Assembly: GCA_045545665.1 (NCBI GenBank)
Contig: JAZQBL010000028.1
Location: 1 to 28,390 of the forward strand
Source of the DNA: RGIG7213 sp045545665
GTDB taxonomy: Bacteria; Bacillota; Clostridia; Oscillospirales; CAG-272
Reading direction: 5' to 3'
DNA length: 28,390 nucleotides
The notes below the pieces were generated by a model that had not been told where the DNA came from, did not search any database, and worked only from the letters and a program-made list of their open reading frames with translations. Positions 15,702 to 23,395 of this stretch are shown here, piece after piece (position 1 is the stretch's first letter; every line of letters begins with the position of its first letter). The position numbers were made by a program, and so were the translations under genes.

Positions 15702-16894
15702 TATTTCAAATTCCTTTTTGCAACCTCTGCAAGTATATTTACGCCCTTTACTATCTGTTCGTCGGACGGTGTTGAGTAGTTCATTCTGAAGCCGTGGCAC
15801 ACAGCCTCGCCGTCGCACATAAACGTAGCGCCGGGAACGACTGCAAGCTTATTGTCCGCAAGCTCTTTTATGAACGCTTTGGGGTCCTCTATCGTCTTCG
15901 GCATATCGCCCCAGATGAAAAGTCCTCCGTCAGGACGTGTATACGTAAAGCCCTCGGGCATATTTTCATCAAGACATTTGAGCATAAGGGATGCTTTATG
16001 ACCGTACAGCTTCTTTATCTTTGCTATATGACCGTCAAGGTCGTATTCCGTTAAAAATTTGTGGCACATCATCTGGAAAAAGATGTTCGTATGAACGTCC
16101 GACACCTGCTTGATGATGGCGATTTTTGCCGCAACGTCCTCGTGAAGGAGCAAAAATCCGACACGCATACCTGCAGACAGTATCTTTGAAAACGAACTGC
16201 AGTAAATTACACGGCCTTCTTCGTCCATACTCTTTATCGTGGGGACGTCGTCGCCCGAAAAACGAAGCTCGCCGTAGGGGTTGTCTTCAAGTATGAAAAG
16301 GTCGTATTTTTTAGCTATTTCAAGACAAGCCTTTCTTTTTTCAAGGGACATCGTTTTACCCGTCGGGTTCTGGAACGTGGGTATAAGATAAAGAATTTTA
16401 GCATTGGGGTTAGCCTTTGCAACATCTTCAAGCTTTTCTATGTTTATTCCGTCATCATCCATCGGAACGCCCGCAAGCTTACAGCCGTAGGAACGGAACG
16501 CGTTGAGCGCACCTATGAACGTAGGCTCCTCGCATATTACCGTATCGCCTTCGTTGCAAAGGACCTTACACGTATGCTCGATTCCCTGCTGGCCGCCCGT
16601 CATAACGAGGACTGTGTCAAAGTCCTTGCCGATACCGAACTTATTTTTCTGTCTTTTGAGTATCTCCTCACGCAAGGGTATATATCCTTCCGTGATGCTG
16701 TACTGAAGTGCTGTCGTTGCCTGCTTTTCAAATATATCGTTTGCGAATTTCTGCATTGCATCAACGGGGAAGCTTTCAGGTGAAGGATTGCCTGCGGCAA
16801 AAGAGATGACCGTAGGGTCCGTAAGTGATTTGAATATCTCTCTTATAGCCGAGGGCTTGAGCGTTGATACACGGTTTGAAACATTTATCTGCAT
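15701..16894 (-). CDS. PLP-dependent aminotransferase, class I/II (2-aminoadipate/MocR-type fold I)
   Basis: 397 residues. Fold-type I features: LQYSITEGYIPLRE, the TGGQQGIE glycine loop, PTFQNPTGKTMS, ILEDNPYGELRF (Asp contacting the pyridine nitrogen), SSFSKILSAGMRVGF with the Schiff-base lysine, and a C-terminal RMNYS arginine for the substrate carboxylate. Closest in style to LysN/2-aminoadipate and aromatic or multi-substrate aminotransferases; no DNA-binding domain, so not a MocR regulator. Likely an amino acid transaminase; the link to trpS hints at aromatic amino acids, but weakly. It has its own consensus promoter upstream and AAAGGA before ATG 16894. Confidence 0.9.
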   Translation of the reverse strand: MQINVSNRVSTLKPSAIREIFKSLTDPTVISFAAGNPSPESFPVDAMQKFANDIFEKQATTALQYSITEGYIPLREEILKRQKNKFGIGKDFDTVLVMTGGQQGIEHTCKVLCNEGDTVICEEPTFIGALNAFRSYGCKLAGVPMDDDGINIEKLEDVAKANPNAKILYLIPTFQNPTGKTMSLEKRKACLEIAKKYDLFILEDNPYGELRFSGDDVPTIKSMDEEGRVIYCSSFSKILSAGMRVGFLLLHEDVAAKIAIIKQVSDVHTNIFFQMMCHKFLTEYDLDGHIAKIKKLYGHKASLMLKCLDENMPEGFTYTRPDGGLFIWGDMPKTIEDPKAFIKELADNKLAVVPGATFMCDGEAVCHGFRMNYSTPSDEQIVKGVNILAEVAKRNLK

Positions 16895-16927
16895 AATTCA
16901 ATTCCTTTCGTAAACACTATTTTGTTT

Positions 16928-16956
16928 ATTATATCATTATCTGTTTCCGTTTTCAA
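16928..16956 (-). promoter_or_regulatory. Sigma-A promoter of the aminotransferase-trpS operon
   Basis: On the minus strand: TTGAAA (16956-16951), 17-base spacer, TATAAT (16933-16928), about 35 bases before ATG 16894. Near-consensus with perfect spacing. Confidence 0.85.
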
Positions 16957-16988
16957 TAGAAAAGAGAAAAAAATTTGTTTTATCACTT

Positions 16989-17022
16989 AAAAAACAAGCT
17001 ACAGCAATAACGCTGCAGCTTG
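16989..17022 (-). terminator. Rho-independent terminator after the 17040 gene
   Basis: Stem 16995-17005 with 17012-17022 (CAAGCTGCAGC/GCTGTAGCTTG on the minus strand, one G-U pair), 6-nt loop, then six T. It separates the small-membrane-protein patch from the aminotransferase operon. Confidence 0.85.
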
Positions 17023-17039
17023 GCTTTCTGTATGTATTT

Positions 17040-17378
17040 TCAACCGCCTTTTCCTCCCAATTCATAAACCGCTTCATATGCAATACCGTTTTCATCAAAG
17101 CTTACAATCAGGTATTCCTCTTCATACGTTCCGAGAAAGCCGACGCGCCTCGGCTTGGCTATATATGTACCTGTGAGATATCCTCCGTCAGAATCCCTGA
17201 ATGTGCGTCTGTCAAACTCGCCGTAGCGTTTGATTATCTCTTCAGCGCTCCGCCCTATATAATTTTCTGCATCGTATCGGTGTTTGTATTTGTAAATTCC
17301 GTATACCGACGATGCACCTATAATAACCAAAACTGTTAATAAAGACAAAAATTTTCTGACTTGTGTTCTTCGTTTGCC
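17040..17378 (-). CDS. Small membrane-anchored hypothetical protein, start unclear
   Basis: The readable frame begins right after an amber codon at 17379-17381: a basic stretch (GKRRTQVRKF), one membrane helix (LLTVLVIIGASSVYGIY), then a soluble domain of about 75 residues (IGRSAEEIIKRYGEFDRRTF ... GYLTGTYI ... GFLGTYEEEYLIVSFDENGIA). The domain looks like a conserved clostridial extracellular beta/alpha module of unknown function. No ATG or GTG is available; the first possible start is TTG at 17348, without a Shine-Dalgarno sequence, and it would drop the basic segment. Either it is read through from the upstream gene, restarts from it, or has lost its start. Terminator follows. Confidence 0.6.
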   Translation of the reverse strand, partial: GKRRTQVRKFLSLLTVLVIIGASSVYGIYKYKHRYDAENYIGRSAEEIIKRYGEFDRRTFRDSDGGYLTGTYIAKPRRVGFLGTYEEEYLIVSFDENGIAYEAVYELGGKGG

Positions 17379-17834
17379 CTAGGTCGCGTCATCCATAATT
17401 TCATATACGCCAAGTAGTATCCACGAACAAACCTCACAGACGATCCATATTATTCCCGGAAGAAAGATATTATCATCATCACTTCTGAAGAAAACTTCTC
17501 CCGTGAAATGCGCCGTGAACAATTGCAAATAAAACAGAGCTGTTGATAAACCGGAAAAGGAAAGTACGGATATATTAATTATTTTCGTATCGGTAACAGA
17601 CTTTAACAAAACGGTGCGCATTGACAAAAACAACTTGAGTGCGCTGAATATTCCGGGTATTCCGGTTAAAGCAAATAACATGAAGATACCGCTTATATCC
17701 ATTAATTTTGAACCCGTGTGCAGTGTCAGTGTTCTGCAAATATACACAAATAACACCGCCGATACGGTAAACAGTAACACCCACAGGGCAAGGTGCACAG
17801 CCGATATAATTACCATCGTTTTCTTCGTTTTCAT
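17379..17834 (-). CDS. Four-helix membrane protein, hypothetical
   Basis: 151 residues with four hydrophobic segments (about 8-32, 47-65, 86-106, 122-145), positive-inside N-terminus MKTKKT. Start ATG 17834 has GAGGG 4-5 bases upstream. No recognised family. It ends in MDDAT and a TAG that is followed in the same frame by the 17040 ORF. Like the other genes of this patch it is AT-richer than its neighbours and has weaker codon bias, suggesting an accessory region. Confidence 0.7.
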   Translation of the reverse strand: MKTKKTMVIISAVHLALWVLLFTVSAVLFVYICRTLTLHTGSKLMDISGIFMLFALTGIPGIFSALKLFLSMRTVLLKSVTDTKIINISVLSFSGLSTALFYLQLFTAHFTGEVFFRSDDDNIFLPGIIWIVCEVCSWILLGVYEIMDDAT

Positions 17835-17893
17835 TGTTCCCTCTTGTAATTATTATTTTCAGACAACACTCGACTGCAAAACTCATTTCGTTC

Positions 17894-17919
17894 GGGTTGT
17901 CGAGGCGCCAACCCCTACA
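17894..17919. repeat. Short GC-rich repeat fragment in a 157-base gap
   Basis: GGGTTG (17894-17899) pairs with CAACCC (17909-17914) around GGCGCC, followed by CTACA. Such GTAGGGG-type hairpins are scattered between genes in many clostridia. This one looks like a truncated copy in otherwise AT-rich sequence. Confidence 0.4.
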
Positions 17920-17991
17920 GGTGTCCGTAATATTCCGAATTCGCTTATTTTATTCAACGCAATTCATGTTTGCAACCCATTTTCGCAAATA

Positions 17992-18447
17992 TTATTCAGA
18001 TTGTATTTTACCGCTTTTTACACTTCCTAAAATGAATGACAAAAAAACCACCGGCCATTCAGTCAATAAAACCAACATCATCAAGCGAGACCCTTCATCT
18101 CCCGGTCCTTCCGGAAGTATATTGGGAGTTATGACTCCTGTGAATACCAACAATTGAAAAACCAAAGCAGCAAAGGCTATGACAGCTGAAATAATATAAC
18201 AGATTTTAGCTAAGGTTTTGGGACTAAAGCATATAAGCCTATATACGCTTCTAAACAAGGACAGTTCTTCCAGAATTATCGGAAAAACAAAGAAAAAATA
18301 ATCAACGGCAGCTTCCATTGTTGGGTTCTTATAAAAACTGACGTGCGTAGTTTTGATTTCATAGACAAAACTAATGACAATTACGATGCACGTAATTAGA
18401 ATTAATGTGTATCCAATGGATTTCACAAGTTTTTTTCGTTTTTCCAT
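17992..18447 (-). CDS. Four-helix membrane protein, hypothetical
   Basis: 151 residues, four hydrophobic segments (about 10-30, 49-65, 80-105, 122-142) and a basic N-terminus MEKRKKLVK. AGGAG lies 7 bases before ATG 18447. Same length and helix layout as the protein at 17379-17834, though I see no clear residue-level identity; they may be distant paralogues. A proline/glycine loop (LPEGPGDEG) sits before the last helix. Function not recognised. Confidence 0.72.
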   Translation of the reverse strand: MEKRKKLVKSIGYTLILITCIVIVISFVYEIKTTHVSFYKNPTMEAAVDYFFFVFPIILEELSLFRSVYRLICFSPKTLAKICYIISAVIAFAALVFQLLVFTGVITPNILPEGPGDEGSRLMMLVLLTEWPVVFLSFILGSVKSGKIQSE

Positions 18448-18547
18448 ACAGTTCTCCTTTGATCTGCACTTGTGTAAAAAACTTCGTGCGGCAGTCGATA
18501 GATCTTACAGTTAAGGTTTAAGATTTGTCATTTAAAAAATAAGATAC

Positions 18548-18937
18548 TCAATCAGTTTGATGTTTCATAAAATAACCGACGGCGGAAAAAGCAAAGATCA
18601 CAAGCGACGATATTATCAAAACAACTGCCGATACCGCGTCGTATACGGGCAAAGTACGCGGTGTTCCCAAAAGATACAAAGAAACGAAAACAGACGAAAA
18701 AACACTTAAAAACCACAGAAACAATTTTATCTTTGCATATTTTTGTTTCATCCGATATCCCCAAAAATAAGAAAATACGGAAAGGAGCAAAGCAAAAGCG
18801 GGAAGAAGCAACAGTTCAATACCGTCTGCCGTCGGCATAAGGAACGACGATACAAAATACGTTCCGAATGCATTCAAAAGCAACATCAAAACGGCAAGCA
18901 AAACCTTAAAAAATAATGACACGTAATGCAAAAACAT
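18548..18937 (-). CDS. Four-helix membrane protein, hypothetical
   Basis: About 129 residues from ATG 18937, chosen because GAGAGG stands 5 bases upstream; a GTG 24 bases earlier has no ribosome site. Four hydrophobic segments nearly fill the chain, with a WGYRMKQKYAKIK cytosolic loop between helices 2 and 3. No family recognised. Third member of the small membrane-protein set between 17379 and 18937. It follows the lipoprotein gene by about 30 bases, so the two are probably cotranscribed. Confidence 0.7.
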   Translation of the reverse strand: MFLHYVSLFFKVLLAVLMLLLNAFGTYFVSSFLMPTADGIELLLLPAFALLLSVFSYFWGYRMKQKYAKIKLFLWFLSVFSSVFVSLYLLGTPRTLPVYDAVSAVVLIISSLVIFAFSAVGYFMKHQTD

Positions 18938-18971
18938 TTTTTCCTCTCTTTCATTTTTCACTTATTTTTTA

Positions 18972-19346
18972 TCATTCGGGTAATGTGAAAGATTTTTTTC
19001 TCCACGCCGTGAGGTCCTCTTTGGGCAGATCGCTTAAATGGTAGGAAATATCCACATCGTTTCCGTTTTGGATTATCTTATAATTACCTTCTTTAAAAGG
19101 GCAGTAACCGTCGTCACCGCAGGAAATATTCCCAAGATGCACCGTTTTTCCGTCTTTATATTCGTAGTATATTTCCGCACCGCTTCCGAGCAAAAAGCTC
19201 CATTCTTTTATTACCAAAACGCCCTCTTTGTCTTGAAGCTCTACGACTATATCATCATAATATTCTCTTTCCGATGAAAAGCCGCAAGCGCAAAAGCTGA
19301 CGAGCATAATGACGGCAAGGCTTGTTAAAATTATTCTTTTCGGCAT
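18972..19346 (-). CDS. Small secreted lipoprotein, hypothetical
   Basis: 124 residues with a lipoprotein signal peptide (MPKRIILTSLAVIMLVSFCACG; acylated Cys at about 19 or 21). The mature part is soluble and beta-rich, with two cysteines (SCGDDGYC) that could pair. GGAGAAGGA precedes ATG 19346. First gene of the patch; a minus-strand TATAAT (19400-19395) about 50 bases upstream may be its -10, with a poor -35. Function unknown. Confidence 0.75.
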   Translation of the reverse strand: MPKRIILTSLAVIMLVSFCACGFSSEREYYDDIVVELQDKEGVLVIKEWSFLLGSGAEIYYEYKDGKTVHLGNISCGDDGYCPFKEGNYKIIQNGNDVDISYHLSDLPKEDLTAWRKKSFTLPE

Positions 19347-19421
19347 TTATCCTTCTCCGCTGCATTAAAATTCATCAAAACATCTCTCACTTTGATTATA
19401 CGACCTGTTTGTGAATATTTC

Positions 19422-19498
19422 TTTGATATTATCAAAATTTTACCGTTTTTCGATATATTATACTGTGTTTTCTTCACGATAGTGTATAGTAGATACAC
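19422..19498. promoter_or_regulatory. Two operator-like palindromes in the murD-lipoprotein divergent gap
   Basis: TTTGATA-T-TATCAAA (19422-19436) and GTGTAT-AGTAG-ATACAC (19482-19498). The second resembles the spaced GTGTAT/ATACAC sites bound by YtrA-type GntR repressors, but no such regulator is in the window. The rest of 19347-19600 is AT-rich with no supportable gene. Confidence 0.35.
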
Positions 19499-19599
19499 GG
19501 ACACAATTTGCTGCAATATGTTTTTTATGCATCTGTTCTCTGTTACGCGGATAGGACGCCTGTCCCTGCTACCTTGTTTCATCTAAGCTTTACACGATA

Positions 19600-19705
19600 G
19601 ATTTCCAAAGGAAATCAGCGCCCTTGCCTGCAGGCAGCTCGCTTGTAGTTCATAAAGTGAACTACAAGCGAGCTGTGGGGGGTGCAGGCGGGCGCTTTTC
19701 TTTCC
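19600..19705. repeat. Long palindromic element B
   Basis: Compound hairpin. A core perfect 17-bp stem AGCTCGCTTGTAGTTCA (19636-19652) with 19658-19674 has a 5-nt loop. It extends, after small bulges and a G6 run, through GCCTGCA (19626-19632) with TGCAGGC (19683-19689) and AGCGCCC (19617-19623) with GGGCGCT (19690-19696). A small flanking hairpin, 19600-19616, can alternatively pair GGAAA with TTTCC at 19701-19705. Non-coding, between divergent genes, so not a needed terminator. Probably an interspersed palindromic or MITE-like unit of the same kind as element A, with different sequence. Confidence 0.7.
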
Positions 19706-19832
19706 ACCGCGGGGTGCAAAAAATGATCCCAAATGTAAACTTTCAGTTGAAACAAGGTACTACACAACTCCCCGGATAAAGCGGTTATAAAAACGGAATT
19801 GTCATATTCTTTTTCAATTTTTACTTTTCCAC

Positions 19833-19861
19833 TTGAATATCGCATAATATTGTAGTATAAT
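19833..19861 (+). promoter_or_regulatory. Sigma-A promoter of the murD operon
   Basis: TTGAAT (19833-19838), 17 bases, TATAAT (19856-19861), 33 bases before ATG 19895; near consensus with ideal spacing. Confidence 0.88.
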
Positions 19862-19894
19862 TATAATATCTGTTTATTATCGAAAGGAAAAATT

Positions 19895-21289
19895 ATGACT
19901 GCAGAAGAATATAAAATTAAGATAAAGGGTAAACGCGTAGGCGTTCTCGGTCTTGGGGTAAGCAATATGCCCCTGGTCGATTTTTTGCTGTCGGCAGGCG
20001 CTGTCGTTACCGCAAGAGATAAAAAAGACGAAGCTTTCGCTCTTTCAAAATACGAGGATCTTGAAAAAAAAGGTGTACGCATCGTATGCGGAGACGGTTA
20101 TCTTGACGGACTTGACGACGAGATCATCTTCCGTTCTCCCGGAATCCGCCCCGACACACCGCAAATAGCCAAAGCCGTTGCAAACGGTGCCGTTCTTACT
20201 TCCGAAATGGAGCTTTTCTTCGATCTCTGTCCTTGCAATATAATTGCAATAACGGGAAGCGACGGCAAAACGACGACGACGACCATAACCTCCGAGCTGT
20301 TGCGCGCCGAGGGTAAGACCGTATATATAGGCGGAAATATCGGAACGCCGCTTCTGCCGCTCGTTCATCTTATGAAAGAAGACGATTACGCCGTCGTTGA
20401 GCTTTCATCCTTCCAGCTTCAGACGATGAAAAAGTCCCCGTCAAGATGTATCATCACGAACATAACTCCGAACCACCTCAACTGGCACACGGGAATGGAT
20501 GAATACGCCTTAGCAAAGCACAACGTATTTTTACATCAGGACGATAACGGATATCTCGTTACGAACTATCTTTGCGACAGCGTTAAAAATTTACGTTCAA
20601 AAGGTAAAACGGCGCTGTTTTCATCAAACGGAAAGCCCGACACGAAAACGGGCGTTTATCTCAAAGACGGATATATAACGTACTACGACGAGTCGGGTGA
20701 GTATCCCGTTTTGAATACGGAGGATATAATTCTTCCCGGACGTCACAACGTCGAAAACTACATGGCGGCGTACTGTGTAACGCACGATATAGTAAGTGCC
20801 GAAACGCTTAAAAAAGTCGCAACCACATTCGGCGGTGTAAAGCACAGATGTGAATTCGTAAGAGAGTACGAGGGTGTAAAATACTACAATTCATCAATAG
20901 ATTCAAGCCCTACGAGAACCATTGCCGCCCTTTCGAGCTTTAAAGAAAAGGTCGTGGTAATTCTCGGCGGATACGATAAAAACATCCCTTACGAGCCGCT
21001 TGTTCCCCACCTTTTTGAACACGCTCACACAGCCGTGCTTACAGGTGCGACGGCTGAAAAAATATACAGTGCCATCACGCAAAACGAAAACTTTGAAGTA
21101 TCAAAACTCAAAATATTCAAAGAACCCGATTTCAAATCGGCTGTATACCGTGCAAAGGCTGCCGCAAACAGCGGTGACAACGTAATTCTCTCCCCTGCGG
21201 CTGCAAGCTTTGATGCGTTTGAAAACTTTGAAGTAAGAGGGGATACGTTCAAAGCCATCGTAAACGGTTTTGGAAAGGACGATGAATGA
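19895..21289 (+). CDS. murD: UDP-N-acetylmuramoylalanine--D-glutamate ligase MurD
   Basis: 464 residues, three Mur-ligase domains: an N-terminal Rossmann part (VGVLGLGVSNMPLVDFLL), a central ATPase with the P-loop GSDGKTTTT (121-129), ELSSFQL and ITNITPNHLNWH, and a C-terminal domain with GGVKHRCEFV and ILGGYDKN. It adds D-Glu to UDP-MurNAc-Ala in the cytoplasm. P-loop GSDGKT instead of GTNGKT is a known MurD variant. It stands apart from the usual dcw cell-wall cluster and leads an operon of peptidases; its last bases overlap the next start (ATGA). Confidence 0.95.
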   Translation: MTAEEYKIKIKGKRVGVLGLGVSNMPLVDFLLSAGAVVTARDKKDEAFALSKYEDLEKKGVRIVCGDGYLDGLDDEIIFRSPGIRPDTPQIAKAVANGAVLTSEMELFFDLCPCNIIAITGSDGKTTTTTITSELLRAEGKTVYIGGNIGTPLLPLVHLMKEDDYAVVELSSFQLQTMKKSPSRCIITNITPNHLNWHTGMDEYALAKHNVFLHQDDNGYLVTNYLCDSVKNLRSKGKTALFSSNGKPDTKTGVYLKDGYITYYDESGEYPVLNTEDIILPGRHNVENYMAAYCVTHDIVSAETLKKVATTFGGVKHRCEFVREYEGVKYYNSSIDSSPTRTIAALSSFKEKVVVILGGYDKNIPYEPLVPHLFEHAHTAVLTGATAEKIYSAITQNENFEVSKLKIFKEPDFKSAVYRAKAAANSGDNVILSPAAASFDAFENFEVRGDTFKAIVNGFGKDDE

Positions 21290-22323
21290 TGAACGATATA
21301 AAAGATCTGATCTCTGCCCTGACGCGCCCTGTGACCGTTTCCGGACACGAGTCGTCAGCTGAGAACATTATCGAAGAAATACGCTCGCTTTATTTTGACA
21401 AGCTTGAATACGACAACGCCGACAACTACAGACTTATAAAGCTTGCAAAAAGCGAAAATGCAAAAAAAATACTGATAGACGTGCATATGGACGAGGTCGG
21501 TATGCTCGTATCGGATATCCTCGACGGCGGTTTTTTACGCGTTATAAACGTCGGCGGTATCGACTGCAAGATACTTCAGCCGTGTGAGGTAACGGTACAC
21601 GGCAAAGAGGAGATATACGGCATAGTCACGGCAACCCCTCCTCATCTTAAAACGAAGGATACTCCCCCCTCTTTCGACGATCTGTACGTAGATACGGGAT
21701 ATACGAAAGAGGAGCTTGAAGAAAAGGGTGTACGCATAGGCTCTGCCATATCGTTTAAATATCATCTGACACAGCTTTGCAACAACAGACTGTGCGGAAA
21801 AGGCTTTGACGATAAAATATGCATATGCGCCGCGATCGAAGCTGTAAAACAGCTTAAAGACTGCGACTGTGAGATAATTCTCCAGCTTTCCTCACGTGAG
21901 GAAATAGGCAAATGTGCCGCCTCGGGTGCGTATAACGCATCACCCGACTATGCTATAGTGCTTGACGTAACGGGTGCGGCGATCCCCGAAGAAAAGTACA
22001 GCGTTTACACCTCCTCCGTTATGGGACAGGGACCTGAAATATCCCTTTCCGTTTTAACGGATGCGTCCCTTACAAAAAAGCTTATCGAATGTGCGGATAA
22101 AAATTCAATACCGTATCAGCTGACGGTTGACGGTACGAACACGGGAACGAACGCAAACGACATACCGACAGTCGGTGAGGGAATAAAAACGGTGCTTTTC
22201 AGTATACCGCTTATGAATATGCACACGTATGCTGAAATAATAAGCCTTGATGACGTATCGTACACGTCGTCGCTTCTTTGTCACTTTATAAAGGAACTTG
22301 CAGAAACGGAGGCGGAAAGATGA
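21286..22323 (+). CDS. M42 family aminopeptidase, paralogue 1 (divergent)
   Basis: 345 residues. M42 (glutamyl/deblocking aminopeptidase, TET-forming) features: DVHMDEVGML (H67, D69), GFDDK bridging aspartate, SREEIG catalytic glutamate pair, VLDVTG and a final MHTYAE histidine, so the two-metal site looks complete. More divergent than paralogues 2 and 3: the usual RYIH before the last ligand is LMNMH, and HxDE is preceded by V, not CA. These enzymes form 12-subunit shells that finish off short peptides. Overlaps murD by 4 bases. Confidence 0.92.
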   Translation: MMNDIKDLISALTRPVTVSGHESSAENIIEEIRSLYFDKLEYDNADNYRLIKLAKSENAKKILIDVHMDEVGMLVSDILDGGFLRVINVGGIDCKILQPCEVTVHGKEEIYGIVTATPPHLKTKDTPPSFDDLYVDTGYTKEELEEKGVRIGSAISFKYHLTQLCNNRLCGKGFDDKICICAAIEAVKQLKDCDCEIILQLSSREEIGKCAASGAYNASPDYAIVLDVTGAAIPEEKYSVYTSSVMGQGPEISLSVLTDASLTKKLIECADKNSIPYQLTVDGTNTGTNANDIPTVGEGIKTVLFSIPLMNMHTYAEIISLDDVSYTSSLLCHFIKELAETEAER

Positions 22324-23393
22324 ACGAAAAATTCAACAAAGAGCTTCTTGAAAAGCTTTCTTCAGCTTTCGGCCCGTCGGGATGCGAAGCGGAGGTAGTA
22401 TCGCTTATAAAAGACACCGTCGGAAAATATGCAGATGAAATCATAGAAGATACGCTCGGAAATCTTATAATAAAAATCAACGGTAAGACGGACAAAAAGC
22501 TGATGATGTGCGCCCACACGGACGAGGTCGGCTTTATGGTACGTGCCTTTGACGATCACGGATGTATATATTTCCACACGGTTGGGGGTATATCGTGCGG
22601 CGCACTCTGTGCAAGAAGTGTAACGGTAAAGGGCAAAGACGGCAAAAAGTATCCCGGCGTCATCGACTCAAAGGCGATACACAGCCAAAGCGCAAAAGAA
22701 AGAAAAGAATATATACCGACAGACAAAATGCACATAAACATAGGCGCAAAGGATGAAAAAGAGGTAAGAGAGCTTGTGTCTCTCGGTGATTTTGCCGTTT
22801 TTGATTCCGATTTCGTCCTTTTCGGAAACGGTTTCGTAAAGGGAAAAGCGCTTGACGACAGAGTCGGCTGTGCAGTTATGTGCGATATCATCAAAAAGTT
22901 AAAGGAAGAAAACAAAACTCCCGAATCAACCGTATATTTCGCATTCACAACGAAAGAAGAAGTAGGCCGTTCGGGTGCGCTTACGGCAACGGAGCTTATA
23001 AAGCCCGACTTTGCCTTGATACTTGAATGTACAGCCGTGTCGGATATGCCCGACACACCCGCACACAAAACGGTGTCAAAGCTGGGAGACGGCGTCAGCC
23101 TTTCGCTTATGGACAATTCGACGGTTTACCGCAAGGAAGTAATAGAAAAGATGATGGCAACAGCCGAAAAAGAAAACGTAAAATACCAGATAAAAACGTT
23201 CGTTTCGGGCGGAAACGATGCAGGTCACATACACAAAACATCAGGCGGGGTAAGATGCGCCACGCTTTCCGTACCTTCAAGGTATATCCATTCTGCGTGC
23301 TGCGTCATACACGAGGACGACTATGCATCAATGCTTGATTTTGCATATGCAACGCTTTTTTCAAACGAACTTACTAATATGGAGAGTATGTAA
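22320..23393 (+). CDS. M42 family aminopeptidase, paralogue 2
   Basis: 357 residues from ATG 22320 (overlapping the previous stop; GGAGG lies inside the preceding gene). Metal and catalytic residues: CAHTDEVGF (H66, D68), KALDDRVGC, TKEEVGRSGA, ILECTA (Glu where many members have Asp) and RYIHSACC. The E in place of D at that metal site is tolerated in M42 and may alter metal or substrate preference. A PDZ-like insert domain lies at about 75-180. Cytosolic; likely part of the same peptide-degrading pathway as its neighbours. Confidence 0.93.
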   Translation: MNEKFNKELLEKLSSAFGPSGCEAEVVSLIKDTVGKYADEIIEDTLGNLIIKINGKTDKKLMMCAHTDEVGFMVRAFDDHGCIYFHTVGGISCGALCARSVTVKGKDGKKYPGVIDSKAIHSQSAKERKEYIPTDKMHINIGAKDEKEVRELVSLGDFAVFDSDFVLFGNGFVKGKALDDRVGCAVMCDIIKKLKEENKTPESTVYFAFTTKEEVGRSGALTATELIKPDFALILECTAVSDMPDTPAHKTVSKLGDGVSLSLMDNSTVYRKEVIEKMMATAEKENVKYQIKTFVSGGNDAGHIHKTSGGVRCATLSVPSRYIHSACCVIHEDDYASMLDFAYATLFSNELTNMESM

Positions 23394-23395
23394 AA

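Noticed and set aside
19331..19582. Minus-strand 83-codon ORF overlapping the lipoprotein start
   Set aside because: No Shine-Dalgarno sequence, overlaps the true start by 16 bases and covers operator-like palindromes.
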